Notes: generated by a model from the letters alone, not told the origin. DNA of 64,000 bases from Prosopocoilus inquinatus (GCA_036172665.1 CM069878.1:20780501-20844500), one strand, 5' to 3'. Shown: positions 12,257 through 22,480, counted from the first letter of the stretch. A program made the numbers and translations.

Positions 12257-13189
12257 TATTTCTCGGGGGTGATCGTTACTCACTTCAGGTATCCTTCACT
12301 GTTGGGGAAAAAATTCGACACTGATTCCCCTTCAACAGCAAGGAGGTTTGTAAATAACAAAGCCATGGAACACTTTACACACACAAAATACACTCCCGCT
12401 CCTGAAATCCTGACAAGTCTATGAGTTAGGACCCCATTGGGCAACCGCCACAGATAATAGAAAAACATAATTAAACATCTTGACTCAAAATTCATTGAAT
12501 TTTATTTCCTGTCTGATAAAGACAAGATTGAAATCCATACCTACACCTAGTTTTGTTATACTATTAATGGAAGTAAAAAATGTTTACTAATACTTCATAT
12601 CTTACTCGAAAGGTAATAAATAAAACAAGTTTTTGGAATAATTTGGAAACTGATTCCATTATCCAATTTTGGAAATAACTCAGAATGAATGTTCAAGTAG
12701 GTTGAATTTTTTTTAGAAAAGTATCTTTTCAGCCATTGTATTTCAAACTTGTTAAATTTTTTAACTAAATGTTGCGTTATACGCAATATTATTTAGTCTA
12801 ACCAGGAAAACATAAATATTAAGAAAAACTTTTATACTCTCTGAGTAATTTGAAATAAATTGTAGTAAGGAGCGTATTTTCAAGGAAAATAAAAAAATTA
12901 AAATATTTCAGAAACTATTGCATTTTGTAAAAAACGTATTATGGTAAAATCAATTGCAAAGGAGCTCTACTAAACACGTCCTCAAAGGTATACGTCGACT
13001 TACCTGTCACCTGTATATAACACTAGCCTAACTAATGCTTTTTCAAAGAATTGTTTGGATACAAATATAAATATACCAATTGTAATATTATAAAATTTGA
13101 AGAAAAAATAATTTGGGCATATCTGGATTAACTTGTTTGAGACGTTCACAGGTGATTCCTAATTTTGACGAAATTTAATTTGGTTGTCG

Positions 13190-13620
13190 GAGTAACCGCC
13201 ATCGACGAATACTGCTGTCGGGGAGTTTTCACGTCGCTGGTCTCAGAAACCAGCGGGCGTTATTGATTCGCGCCATGTATGAAATATTTTCAGTAATTTT
13301 CTCGGTTTATTCGTGCGAATTATAAATCCGAGTCTGTGTTAAGAGGAGTGGCCGACGAGGCCGGCACGCCACGTTTCCTGACGTGCACGTGGCCGCAGGA
13401 GGTCAACACGCCGACTGCCTCTACATTGACACACTGACCCAGCCATACTAAACACTAATCTCAGGTTACGAGCCGTTTATCATACACTTTTAATCAAGAG
13501 TCGTTGATCCGCGATCAAATAGCCGAAGCGCCGAAGACGCGATTAGTTGGCAAATTTTATCCGAAAATTTTCAAGCTTCACGGAAGTGATTAACCTATCT
13601 CACTACATCCGCCTCGGAAA
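13190..13620. other. GC-richer block of unknown nature
   Basis: Clearly GC-richer than the surroundings, with many CpG-containing words (GGCCGACGAGGCCGGCACGC, CACGTGGCCGCAGG). It contains a small dyad, CGCTGGTCTCAGAAACCAGCG, at about 13232-13252 (halves CGCTGGT and ACCAGCG). No long open frame was found. It could be a host promoter or first-exon region, or the end of a retroelement; I cannot decide between them. Confidence 0.35.
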
Positions 13621-13986
13621 AATACTGCTGTATAACACCGGCCCAAGTAATTTATTCGGCAAATTAAGTGACGAACTTGTTTGCCTAGATCCTGTACAAA
13701 CATTGTTTTAGAATATCAGCTAAAGAGTTGTCTTACTTAATAAGCATTTAAGGTGCAATATGTTAAAGATGTATTGTATGTATACAACGCCCTAATGAGT
13801 ATATATAAAATTTAAGACTGTATATCACGTAAATTGTTGCAAATTGAATCTATTTTACTCAACTCGACCACTTATCACCTTTTGTCTCCGATTCTTTTAG
13901 CAATCCGTACAAAACTGAAACTAGATTTTCTTTGTTTGTAGTGCTTGGTTTTTGAAAAGAAGGCCGGTTTTCTGCTTCTAACTTCG

Positions 13987-14290
13987 ACGGTTGAAATTAG
14001 TTCGAATAGAAGTGACTTTTTAACCAGCCTGTAAATATTTAAGTGCAAAACTGGGCATGATCTTAAAGCATATTACTGTAGCCTACTACTGGCTAAAAAT
14101 TAACATTATGGTTTTTATTGCACAAAGATGGCAGCATCATAAACAAGGTACTGCAACTCTGAGCTTTTTTTAACAAAACGTATATACTTCTGAAACAGCT
14201 AATTTTTCTTGTATCACAATAAAATATGGGATATTCTATTTAAAATAAGAAAGTTGACAGTGGTGTAAGCGGAAAATTAGAAATATTATA
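13987..14290 (+). mobile_element. Truncated copy related to 60977-61300
   Basis: GGTTGAAATTAGTTCGAATA through TTTTTAACCAGCCTGTAAA, then AAGTGCAAAACTGG(G/A)CATGATCT, TCATAAACAAGGT and TTAATTTTTCTTGTATCACA-like words, follow in the same order as at 60977-61300. Both copies end with TTTAAAATAAGAAAGTTG. The left half of the 60061-61021 element is missing here. Confidence 0.6.
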
Positions 14291-14400
14291 TTTTAACAAA
14301 TCTATATCGCTAATGTATAACTGCAAAATATGAAATAGAAATTCAAAAGGAAAATCTGGAAACTTTTAACGAATGGATTCGTGAATCACCCTGTAGGTAT

Positions 14401-14790
14401 ACCGGGTGTCCCGCGTGCTCACCCTTCTAGAATCTTTACTTATTAATCTGTTAACCTCAATTTTGGTGAAAATAAATTAAACAAAAAAATGGAATTTTTC
14501 GACATACTGCTAGTCGTCATAGGACTTCCGGTTTCGCCGGAAGTGATATCAACTTTCTTATTTTAAATGGAACACCCTATATATTTTTACATATTTAAAA
14601 TCTATGGATCATTACGAGTACGAATGTGTATCAACTGTTAATTTTGGTTTCCATGACAACGAATAGGAACTTTTCTCTTCTTCAATCTAGAAAGCTATGA
14701 ATCGCATTTTTTCGATCTAATACGATCAAGTGTTTCGAGAAAATCACTCTTTTGATGGTAATTTAATTTTTAACATTTATATCTATATGA
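14401..14790 (+). mobile_element. Family C foldback, left arm and loop, truncated
   Basis: CCGGGTGTCCCGCGTGCTCA, TTCTAGAATCTTTA, GGACTTCCGGTTTCGCCGGA and AAGTGATATCAACTTTCTTA appear in the same order as 50889-51050. The following part, with GATCATTACGAGT and ATGCGATT-like words in reverse complement, matches the loop of the full copy at 51060-51270. The right arm is missing. Confidence 0.7.
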
Positions 14791-14937
14791 TAACTACGGA
14801 AGTTATAAATAAATTTTAAAAACATTTTTGTTTTAAATTTTAGAGGTCTGTAACATAAAATTATTTTTTTTCTGAACAGATGAAAACAGTAATACTGGAT
14901 ACAACTTTTTTTTATTTCAAGCAGCACACCCTATATC

Positions 14938-15490
14938 GGCTGTTTCAAATTGAGTGTGCATTGAAGGGATCTCCTAAACCGTAAGAGATACAAATTTGGT
15001 TAAATGGAAGAAAAGTTGCACGAAACAATGTCTTAATCGTACGCATTAACATAATGATTGTTTCTTATTTCTTCTTGAGATATTAACAAAAATGCAAAAA
15101 AGTCGATTTTCCTTTTTCCTCTGTATCTCTTTTATCGTATGTACATATATTTTATTATACCTATACAGGCTGTCCATTTTTCCAGCCCAAACATGGGGAT
15201 ATCACTTATCTTAAGAGATACGAGGTCGGTTAAATTAGGCCAAAGTTGCGTATTTTCATGCTAATTAATAATCTGAAAAGAAAATTAAAATTATTCCTTT
15301 TCGTTTTGAAGATATTGAGAAAAAACAAAAATTTTTCATTTTGGTTTAATTTTTTAAATTGAAAACCGATAAAGCTAGACAACTTATACATTATTAAGGC
15401 ACTTTTTACGGAGAATATCTAAATCTGTCATTACATTTACCCTAGCTGTCAAAGTTGCAGAGATACGGCTGTCAACTTTTTTTGTCTTAT
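14938..15490 (+). mobile_element. Two adjacent foldback arms (families E and F), truncated
   Basis: 14938-15168 (GGCTGTTTCAAATTGAGTGT, then GGGATCTCCTAAACCGTAAG, then AAAAAAGTCGATTTTCCTTT) matches the arms of 56219-58024. 15171-15490 begins CAGGCTGTCCATTTTTCCAG and contains CTTATGGGCGCCATATT, which recurs at about 49598-49616 and marks a second related family. Neither has its opposite arm here. Confidence 0.6.
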
Positions 15491-15972
15491 GGGCGCCATA
15501 TTAGATTTTCATATTTCTATATAAAGATTTCCTTTCCGATTCTAACAATGTATCACACATTACGGTTGATTCAACCTTTTTACCAAAATTTCTACTTTTT
15601 GATTTTTACGATGAGCGCTGTAGCAACAATCAAGATTTTTACACTTACACTGCGCTAGCTAGATCAATTTGAAAACGCGGAAGAAATTCTAAGAGTTCGA
15701 AAGTCAATATTTTAATTGTAAGCAACTTCTGCTTTCAGTGCAAAATAATCCTTCTAGCTCAACAAACCAAATCCTTTCAAAGCTACCAGATTAAGTGTAT
15801 GAAGAATGAAAAAAAAGATGGAACTTCTTCTGCCCGGCGATAATAAATGACGAATAAAATTTTATACATTTATAAGAAGCCAGTTAGTTAGAAGGAAATA
15901 CAAATTTCTTTCAAATTGTGATATGATCCGATGCCGACGAGCCGAATTCAAAGTCAGCAATGATGAGTTTGG

Positions 15973-17133
15973 GAACGGGAAGTGGTTACAATAGCTAACT
16001 TTTTTATTTGAAGTTTCACGAAGTAGCTTAAATTAGAAAAGTTTCAGGACCTTTCTATTTTATGGTACCTTTAGAAAAACAAATGACTATCAGGTTTTTT
16101 AAATTTTCAATTGTTTTCAACTTTTTTAAATGGAACATTATATTTTTTATTATAGCATCGCATTCAGGATGTCAAATTAAGTATACCTGTGAAATAATAT
16201 CTCTAAAAACAGAATATTTCATAAATCTTGATATTCGCGGAAAGAAGTGTATCGTTACGATAGTCTTTTTATTCACGAATACAATATGTCGTGCTTCGAA
16301 ACAAGAGAATAAAGGAAGTGTGTTCAAACTGCCATATCTTTGTGAACTGTCATGATTCAAAATTTGTTTAAATTTAGTTCAAACTGAAAACCCTTGTGTC
16401 AGATATTGAAAGCGCGACATGTTAAAATGTCTAATACCATTATTTACCAAATAATTTATAAAATAGTAGACTTAGGGCCGGGTTTTCAATCACAAGTTAA
16501 CTTTAACCTTCAGTTTATTGCCATGGAAACAATTGTCTTCGTACTTGTTACCACGGAAATAAACCGAGAGTTAGGGTTAACCTGTGACTGAAAAACCGGC
16601 CCTTAGAAGGGGAATATTTTAGAGAAGTACTTATTTTGCCATCCTGAACACGATACGCTGATAAAAAATATAATGTTCCATTTAAAAAAGTTAAAAGCAA
16701 TTGAAAATCTCGAAAATCTGACAGTCATTTGTTTCTCCAAGGGTACCATAAAATAGAACACGGAAGGTCCTAAAACTTTTCTAATTTAGGCTATTTCGTG
16801 AAACTTCAAATACAAAAGTTAGCTATTGTAGCCATTTTCCGTGAACACCAAGATTTTGTTACTAAATCATTTCTAAAATAGTAGGCTTTGGGAGATGATA
16901 TTTTAGAGACATAATTAATTTAACATCCTGAATGCGATGCGATGATAAAAAACCTAACATTCCATTAAAAAAAGTTGAAAACAATTGAAAATCTCGAAAC
17001 ACTGATTATCATTTGTTTTTCCGAAAGTACCATAAAAACGAGGGGGAAAGGTCCTAAAACTTTTCTAATTTAAGTTACTTCGTAAAAATACAAATAAGAA
17101 AGTTTGCTATTCTAGCGGCTTCCCATGAACACC
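15973..17133. mobile_element. Foldback cluster with three arms (family G)
   Basis: Arm 1 (about 15985-16205) matches arm 2 (about 16615-16850) and arm 3 (about 16905-17133) in reverse complement; arms 2 and 3 are direct copies of each other. Shared words: AAACTTTTCTAATTTA, a TTTATGGTACC-like stretch, ATCCTGAATGCGATGC-like words and the AACATTCCATTTAAAAAAGTT type. The last arm ends with TTCCCATGAACACCCTGTATA. A Harbinger-like MITE (16475-16602) is inserted between the arms. A truncated relative lies at 47140-47310. Confidence 0.6.
16475..16602. mobile_element. 128-bp PIF/Harbinger-like MITE
   Basis: Starts GGGCCGGGTTTTCAATCACA and ends TGTGACTGAAAAACCGGCCC, flanked by TTA on both sides (16472-16474 and 16603-16605). 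The arms also pair around GTTAAC..TTTAAC and CCATGG/CCACGG. A 3-bp TTA duplication with G/C-rich termini is typical of PIF/Harbinger elements. The element at 45829-45956 has the same length and target. Confidence 0.75.
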
Positions 17134-17136
17134 CTG

Positions 17137-17290
17137 TATAGGCTGTTCCATTTAAAAAAACATATGTTAGGATCATCATACTCTTACGGAACACTCTGTA
17201 TAAGTCTAAATAATTTTAGATTATTAGATTAAAAAGTTTCAATAGTAACGCCACAGTCTTCCGCCCACGCACTGTTGGCCCATCCTGTAT
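17137..17290. mobile_element. Small element remnants beside the Penelope-like element
   Basis: TATAGGCTGTTCCATTTAAA..GGAACACTCTGTATA (17137-17201) looks like a short deletion product of the foldback families. 17265-17290 (TTGGCCCATCCTGTATA) resembles the left end of the 47398-47643 MITE in reverse complement. The TA run that follows is where the Penelope-like element begins. Confidence 0.4.
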
Positions 17291-17307
17291 ATATATATAT
17301 ATATATA
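17288..17307. repeat. (TA)n microsatellite at the 5' junction
   Basis: About ten TA units directly precede the point where the Penelope-like reading frame becomes continuous. A longer (TA)n closes the element at 19620-19663. Confidence 0.85.
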
Positions 17308-17308
17308 G

Positions 17309-19495
17309 AAGAAGAAGTTCGAACACCTACAAAAAGAACAAAAGCCGAAGGAACATGTAACACCGCTCGTATTGGAGAGAGTTGTTCATAACGTATCAAG
17401 CTATCCACTCGACGAAGCCAGCAAAAGTGTACTGGCCAAGGGTTTCAACTACGCTGTAGCACCAGCCAGCATACCAATGGAGAACATAATATGCAGTGTG
17501 GAAGCATCCATCATCGGATTACCGGAGGACACAGCGGAGACAATACGACAAGATGTATCCCAAATCCTAAGACGAGCAAAACCACCAAAGAGGAACCTAT
17601 CTCGAGAAGAACTACAAGCTCTACACACGCTGAAGAAAAATGAACAAATCGTCATACTTCCAGCCGACAAAGGAAACGCCACCGTTGTGATGGATCGTAA
17701 CGACTACGAAACGAAGATGGAGGTCCTACTAAACGACCCAGCGTACAACACCATCGCCGCAGATCCAACAACATACTTAGAGAAGACAACGAAAGCTAAA
17801 ATCAAAGCCAGCTCAATCAGCCAAGAGCAGCAATTACAATTGATCCCGAGGGAAAAATCATCCAGATGCCCAAAGCTCTACGGATTACCAAAAATCCACA
17901 AGGAAGGGATACCACTGAGGCCAATCGTCAGTTCCATCGGATCACCGTTACAACCACTAGCAAAATTCTTGGCCAAACGACTGCAGCCATACGCCGAAGA
18001 AGCAGAATCCTACGTAAAGAACGCAGGCCACTTCATCGAGCGTATAAAGGACTTCACCGTAGAACCAGGAGATCTGCTAGTAAGTTTCGACGTGGTCTCA
18101 CTATTCACCAACATACCAATAGACGAAGCAGTGGATATCATTCATCTAAAACACCACATCCCAGACGACACCATGGACCTGGTGAAGCACTGCTTGAAGA
18201 ACACCTACTTCATCTTCAAGAATCAACGTTATAAACAAGTAGAAGGATCACCCATGGGATCAGCATTATCTCCTGTAATCGCCAACTTATTCATGGAGGA
18301 TTTCGAAGTACGGGCCATCGATACCGCAAGTCACAAACCACACCTGTGGCTCAGATATATGGACGACACCTTCATAATATGGAAGCATGGAGAAGAACAA
18401 CTACGAAGATTTCTGCAACACCTGAATGAAATCCATCCGAAGATCAAGTTCACGATGGAAATCGAAGAAAACAACGAACTTCCATTCCTCGATGTACTTA
18501 TAAAGAAAAAACCAGATGGAAGCCTTGGACATTCCGTATACCGAAAACCAACCCACACGGAACGGTACCTGAACGGACAATCACATCACCATCCAGCACA
18601 ATTGCAATCAGTGGTAAGGACCCTCGTCACCCGGTCCCAAAGATTGGCTGACTCAGAAAACAAGGTAGAAGAAATTAAGAAAATCCGCTCATCTTTAATA
18701 AAAAATGGATATCAGGACAAACAAATCAGGAAAGCCGAACACCAACGCAAACCCAAGACACAGGAAGAGGAAAAAGATATAGTAGGAACAGCATGCCTAC
18801 CATTTGTTAAAGGGACAACAGAGAAGATCAGCAGAATACTCAAGAAACACAATATCCGGACATCATTCAACACCGACAAGAAAATTGGAAACATCCTGCC
18901 GACAGTCAAAACTAAAATACAACTGGAAAGCCAAGGCGTGTACGGAATTCCCTGTCAAGATTGCGACAAGGTCTACATAGGCCAAACAAATAGAAAAATA
19001 AGCGTCAGGAGAGAAGAACATCGAAAGGCCGTCGAGAAGGACGAGAAAACATCATCATTGGCACAACACGTAAAAGCGACTTCACACAAAATAGATTTCG
19101 ACAACACCAGAACAATTGCCAGCGTAGAACACAAGACCAAACGCATCATCCGAGAAGCGATAGAAATCGAGAAACATCAGATGAACTTAAACACCAGAGA
19201 TGATGCCTTACGACTACCACCCACCTGGAGGCCAGTGATCCGAAAATCCACCGACCGTCGAGGACCAGTAACCCGAAGCCAGAAACCAGCGAACCCCGGA
19301 CCATCAGGATTAGGAGAAAGCAGTCAACAGGCACGACCCAATCAACCAACAACAAGAAGTCAAGCGGAAAAACTACCAAGCGTAACGACACGTGACCGCA
19401 ACACGGTACTTAAACCACCACCAGCGCGACCAGAAGCCACTGTGACTCGAGTAACGACGAGGAGCAGAAGCAGGCAAGCAGCAGCGAAGACCTGA
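17309..19495 (+). CDS. Penelope-like reverse transcriptase / GIY-YIG endonuclease polyprotein, N-terminus missing
   Basis: The protein copies element RNA into DNA and nicks the target. The frame opens at 17309, right after the TA tract and an in-frame TAG (17306-17308), and has no ATG before 17477. TTG at 17372 is only the first start-like codon, so I treat the product as 5'-partial. Residues are numbered from 17372 (707 aa). KLYGLPKIHKEG (168-179) is the fingers motif; SFDVVSLFTNIP (238-249) holds catalytic D240; EGSPMGSALSP (291-301) is the template-binding motif; YMDD (329-332) is the catalytic pair. GVYGIP..C..CDKVYIGQT (522-539) is the GIY-YIG core, with C528, C531, H566 and H572 as possible zinc ligands and R546/R547 and E595 as candidate catalytic residues. 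The tail (624-707) is basic and rich in Thr, Arg, Ser and Pro (repeated TRSQ). No frameshift or stop interrupts it. Confidence 0.93.
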   Translation, partial: KKKFEHLQKEQKPKEHVTPLVLERVVHNVSSYPLDEASKSVLAKGFNYAVAPASIPMENIICSVEASIIGLPEDTAETIRQDVSQILRRAKPPKRNLSREELQALHTLKKNEQIVILPADKGNATVVMDRNDYETKMEVLLNDPAYNTIAADPTTYLEKTTKAKIKASSISQEQQLQLIPREKSSRCPKLYGLPKIHKEGIPLRPIVSSIGSPLQPLAKFLAKRLQPYAEEAESYVKNAGHFIERIKDFTVEPGDLLVSFDVVSLFTNIPIDEAVDIIHLKHHIPDDTMDLVKHCLKNTYFIFKNQRYKQVEGSPMGSALSPVIANLFMEDFEVRAIDTASHKPHLWLRYMDDTFIIWKHGEEQLRRFLQHLNEIHPKIKFTMEIEENNELPFLDVLIKKKPDGSLGHSVYRKPTHTERYLNGQSHHHPAQLQSVVRTLVTRSQRLADSENKVEEIKKIRSSLIKNGYQDKQIRKAEHQRKPKTQEEEKDIVGTACLPFVKGTTEKISRILKKHNIRTSFNTDKKIGNILPTVKTKIQLESQGVYGIPCQDCDKVYIGQTNRKISVRREEHRKAVEKDEKTSSLAQHVKATSHKIDFDNTRTIASVEHKTKRIIREAIEIEKHQMNLNTRDDALRLPPTWRPVIRKSTDRRGPVTRSQKPANPGPSGLGESSQQARPNQPTTRSQAEKLPSVTTRDRNTVLKPPPARPEATVTRVTTRSRSRQAAAKT

Positions 19496-19528
19496 AGATG
19501 GCAAGTGAGACCTTGCCGAAACGTTGTC
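19489..19528 (+). ncRNA. Hammerhead-ribozyme-like motif overlapping the Penelope stop codon
   Basis: Layout: GAC (19489-19491), CTGAAGA (19492-19498), a spare T, stem II GGCAAG/CTTGCC (19500-19505 with 19512-19517, six pairs), GAAAC (19518-19522), GTT (19523-19525), GTC (19526-19528). GAC and GTC can pair as a short stem I after the cleavable GUU. The ACGU inside GAAACGU is self-complementary, so stem III could form between two copies. Penelope-like elements are known to carry hammerheads in their terminal repeats. One extra base lies between CUGANGA and stem II compared with the textbook core. The TGA stop of the protein is part of CTGA. Confidence 0.7.
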
Positions 19529-19617
19529 AGAAGACAAATAGTTCTTTAGAGAACTCAACGCGGAGGACTACCCGGAAGAATACTACAGCATTCAACACCC
19601 GCGGAAGCCTACGGATT

Positions 19618-19619
<2 letters not shown>

Positions 19620-19663
<44 letters not shown>
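19620..19663. repeat. (TA)n microsatellite at the 3' junction
   Basis: About 22 TA units end the Penelope-like element. A shorter TA run follows at about 19717-19733. The flanking TA tracts fit insertion of the element into a (TA)n target. Confidence 0.9.
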
Positions 19664-19664
<1 letters not shown>

Positions 19665-20225
19665 CTTAAACAATCTCTTTCGGTTTAAATTTCAACAAGT
19701 AATAATCCCTTGGGATTTATATATATATATAACTATATAATTTTAATCGCATAACCATTTGATTAACTGATTCATCCCGTTTTTGCTTACATTGCATAAG
19801 ATTAAGAGTCCGTTTCAGTCGCCATCATTATGCCACCTTTCTAGTTCAAGAATTATGCTAAAACTACTGATCTGATCATCGAATAGTTTTAACATTTTCG
19901 TTTTGTTTTTTAATAAGGAATTTCGGAAAGTCATTTTTAATATTTTCTAATAATTTTTATCGATTCGATTTATCGATTTTCAACTTAAAATTAACTTTCC
20001 GAGATAAAGCAACTAATTTTATGAATATCTGCAGCAACAGAAACTTAATCAAGGCCATGATATTTAAATAAAACATGAATTACGAAATTTTATAATTAGT
20101 AGTTGCAAACTGCTGCCCTCTATCGAAAGCAATCGGAGATGCCACAGTAGGCGGGGCTTATTTTTATTTTACATTTTACGGCTGTGGAATTTCCGGTATG
20201 CCTAAAATTCTCTGACCTGGGGGCT

Positions 20226-20345
20226 CGTTCAGAAACTGAAAAAAAGCGCACTTTGGGTAAAATTCTTTCTCTCAATGTGTACGTGATTTTGTAATTTTTT
20301 TTCGTTCTAAACGCCCAAAGTGCTCTTTCGTTACAGTTTTTGAAC
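20226..20345. mobile_element. Hairpin MITE (about 120 bp)
   Basis: CGTTCAGAAACTG followed by AGCGCACTTTGGG on the left pairs with CCCAAAGTGCTCTTT..CAGTTTTTGAACG on the right. Ends and target duplication are not sharply definable. Confidence 0.5.
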
Positions 20346-20754
20346 GCAACAGTATTGTATAAGTAAACTGAGTGGTACTTATATTTGAAAGACAATCCTT
20401 AGTATGTGATCTCGAGAAAACCGGAAGGCACGAGCAGTCATATTTACCACGATGTTTACATTTTTACTCTTTTGAAGTCATATTAACTTCCAATAAATTA
20501 AGGAAACAAACAAATATTCAGTAACGTTGTTTTCTTTATTTTAATTGTATACAATGAACGGCAAAAAGTTACACCATTTGGGAAAATTTTTTGCAGTTTA
20601 AAAAATTTGTGCCAATAGTTGTGTGTTTTGTGTATTTTCGATAACCAAATATAAACAGGACAGAAACAGTGAGCAGCTTTTAGTGTGGCTCAAAAAGGTA
20701 CCTATTTAAAATTCGAAAAAAAATAATAATATGGTTCCAATAGGTTTTTACAAA

Positions 20755-20885
20755 AGGCGTTTACGATGATTGGAGCGGTATATACCGGTTAATCTATTGT
20801 CTCACTCTTACTTGCATTAAACGCATTCATTTTATCTTACTTTTCTACCCCGATCCATAGAGCTCTCCAATTATCGTAAACGCCT
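20755..20885. mobile_element. Hairpin MITE (131 bp)
   Basis: The left end AGGCGTTTACGATGATTGGA and the right end TCCAATTATCGTAAACGCCT are inverted with one mismatch. No coding capacity. The family is not recognised. Confidence 0.6.
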
Positions 20886-21280
20886 AAAATGTGTCGCTTG
20901 CTCCTCTGACAAAATGGACAAGATTTTTCATTTTGTAGTTAGAAGCGGCAATTGGGCGTTTGGTATTTAGCTCTTGCAAGTGATTAGTTTATTCATTTAT
21001 TCAGCTATAAGAGAATGTTTTTTTATATCTGTAAGAAATATTTAAACAAATAAAATTTGCTTTTGGGTTCTGTTACATGCACGAGAAAATTTGAGACAAT
21101 TTTTCACAAGGCGTTTTCTTTATAACATTTTGTCTCATCACTTAATTTCCTGATAACATTTTTCTAGTAATCCCAATCTGGCATAAGCAGACCGAATTTT
21201 TTATTTTGGGCCAGTTTAATATCTCTACAACTTATGAAATCGACATTAGTACAAATAGTGGCTACCACGTATTGCACCTA

Positions 21281-22480
21281 CAGTGATCGCCAAAATGTCG
21301 GCATCAAATGGGAAAAATCTTTATTTTTAATTTTTTGAAAAAACTTTTAAAAGCAATAATTTCTACTTGTCTGAAAATCTTTTTAACTCCTAACAGATAT
21401 ACCGAGTGATTTTATTCGAAATTAATCTATATTTCAACGAGATTTTTTTTAACGTAAGTTAGTTTCAACTTATTTTTTTAATATTCCGTTAAAATTGAAT
21501 TTTTCAACTTTTAGAATATTCTAAAAATTTCAGGTACTAAATCTTCAACATTTAATATTTTTAGGGCGGAAACTACCAAAATTTATAATTTGAAAAAATA
21601 AGAAAGATTAAGTATTGCTTCATTATTTACCGAAAAGTATTATTTTTGCATATTTTTTCCGTTTCTGATGCAAGGTGCCTTTTATAATTATTATAAATAA
21701 TTAATATATATTTAAATATTTCTCTATTCCCGTTAATGAATTAATTTCGCAATGACCTTGTAAATGTTACTTTGCAGAAGATATTTCTTTATATGGCTTA
21801 GTCCTACTGACTTCAACAGAATTTGAGGGCTTTTTTAATAATAGGATTTGAATTAAATTATAAAAATGTAAAACTACTTTTTTTTCAATAGCAAGCGTTA
21901 AAGTTTGCTTTGTCCAACTCAAAACAGTCGATAAAACAGAATTTTAACCGCAAAAGTAAAATAATAATTTTTAACAATTTAACAACAATCCACACTAATT
22001 ACTGGGATCATGATCACACAATTGTACCGTCTTGTTTAACAAATAACTACCTACTTATTGTTTTTTTGTTGTGTATTGTAATGTGGTTTGAAATTAAAGT
22101 CGTTTTATGAAAATGCCTCTTAGTAATTTCATTTGAATAATTCATGGCCGTCTTATATTCTCCCTGATTAATTGACTGAACAAGTAAATTAAATATGGAA
22201 AAAAAAACATTTAGGCAGCTATAAAATATTTTTTACAGAATTTTTGTGAAATTCATTCATTCAAATGTCATTAACAGGGACAGATTAGAGTTTTTAGATG
22301 TCATTTAAATGCATATTAGTTATGAATAAAAATATTTTTCTTAAAGTGTACCTTGCTTCGAAAACGTAAAAATTATGTAAAAATATATATTATTTTTGCT
22401 GAATAATAAAATATCTGAAGCAGCAATTAATATTCTTCATTATTTAGCAATTGCTCCTCGTCCCATTACTCTTAATTTCC
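21281..22480. mobile_element. Foldback family A copy 2, right-truncated
   Basis: Starts CAGTGATCGCC after TA, as at 381. It continues with CATCAAATGGGAAAAATCTT, AATTTCTACTTGTCTGAAAA and a TTTCTGATGCAAGGTGCCTT word. The right arm (about 22260-22455) matches the inner part of the first copy (TAGAGTTTTTAGA, CACCTTGCATC-like, AATTAAT(A/C)TTCTT) but stops before the terminal CATTG end. The interior frame at 21910-22110 has no domain. Confidence 0.65.

Larger units (their letters stand above)
9702..13013. mobile_element. 3.3-kb terminal-inverted-repeat element hosting nested insertions
   Basis: Left end CAGATTGACTGGTAAGTCTA and right end GACTTACCTGTCACCTG are inverted and bordered by TA (9700-9701 and 13014-13015). 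The arms match in reverse complement for about 300-380 bases; shared words include CTTACCTG, CATTTTGTAAAA, AGAAAAGTATCTTTT and AACCTACTTGAACATTC-like stretches. The interior holds an LTR-like segment (10198-10529), a foldback (10625-11619) and a tRNA-like SINE (about 12190). No transposase frame is visible. TA duplication and CAG/CTG ends suggest a nonautonomous Tc1/mariner-type element. Confidence 0.65.
17309..19619 (+). mobile_element. Penelope-like retroelement, 5'-truncated
   Basis: One continuous protein frame (reverse transcriptase plus GIY-YIG endonuclease) is followed by a hammerhead-like motif at the stop codon and about 90 bases of 3' sequence, bounded by (TA)n on both sides. That enzyme pair without an LTR/integrase is diagnostic of Penelope-like elements. 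No upstream copy of the hammerhead/pLTR sequence precedes the frame, so the 5' part is missing. The segment is less AT-rich than its surroundings and has no internal stops, which argues for a comparatively recent insertion. Confidence 0.9.
19740..21280. other. No gene seen; two small hairpin MITEs
   Basis: The only structures I can support are the hairpins at 20226-20345 and 20755-20885, listed separately. The 91-codon minus-strand frame at 20120-20395 runs through the first hairpin and is not credible. Confidence 0.4.

Noticed and set aside
17372..17374. TTG as the true start of the Penelope-like protein
   Set aside because: The frame stays open upstream to 17309 with family-like residues, and eukaryotic translation would not favour this TTG; the protein is better treated as 5'-partial.
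20120..20395. 91-codon minus-strand frame
   Set aside because: It contains both arms of the 20226-20345 hairpin; no domain.
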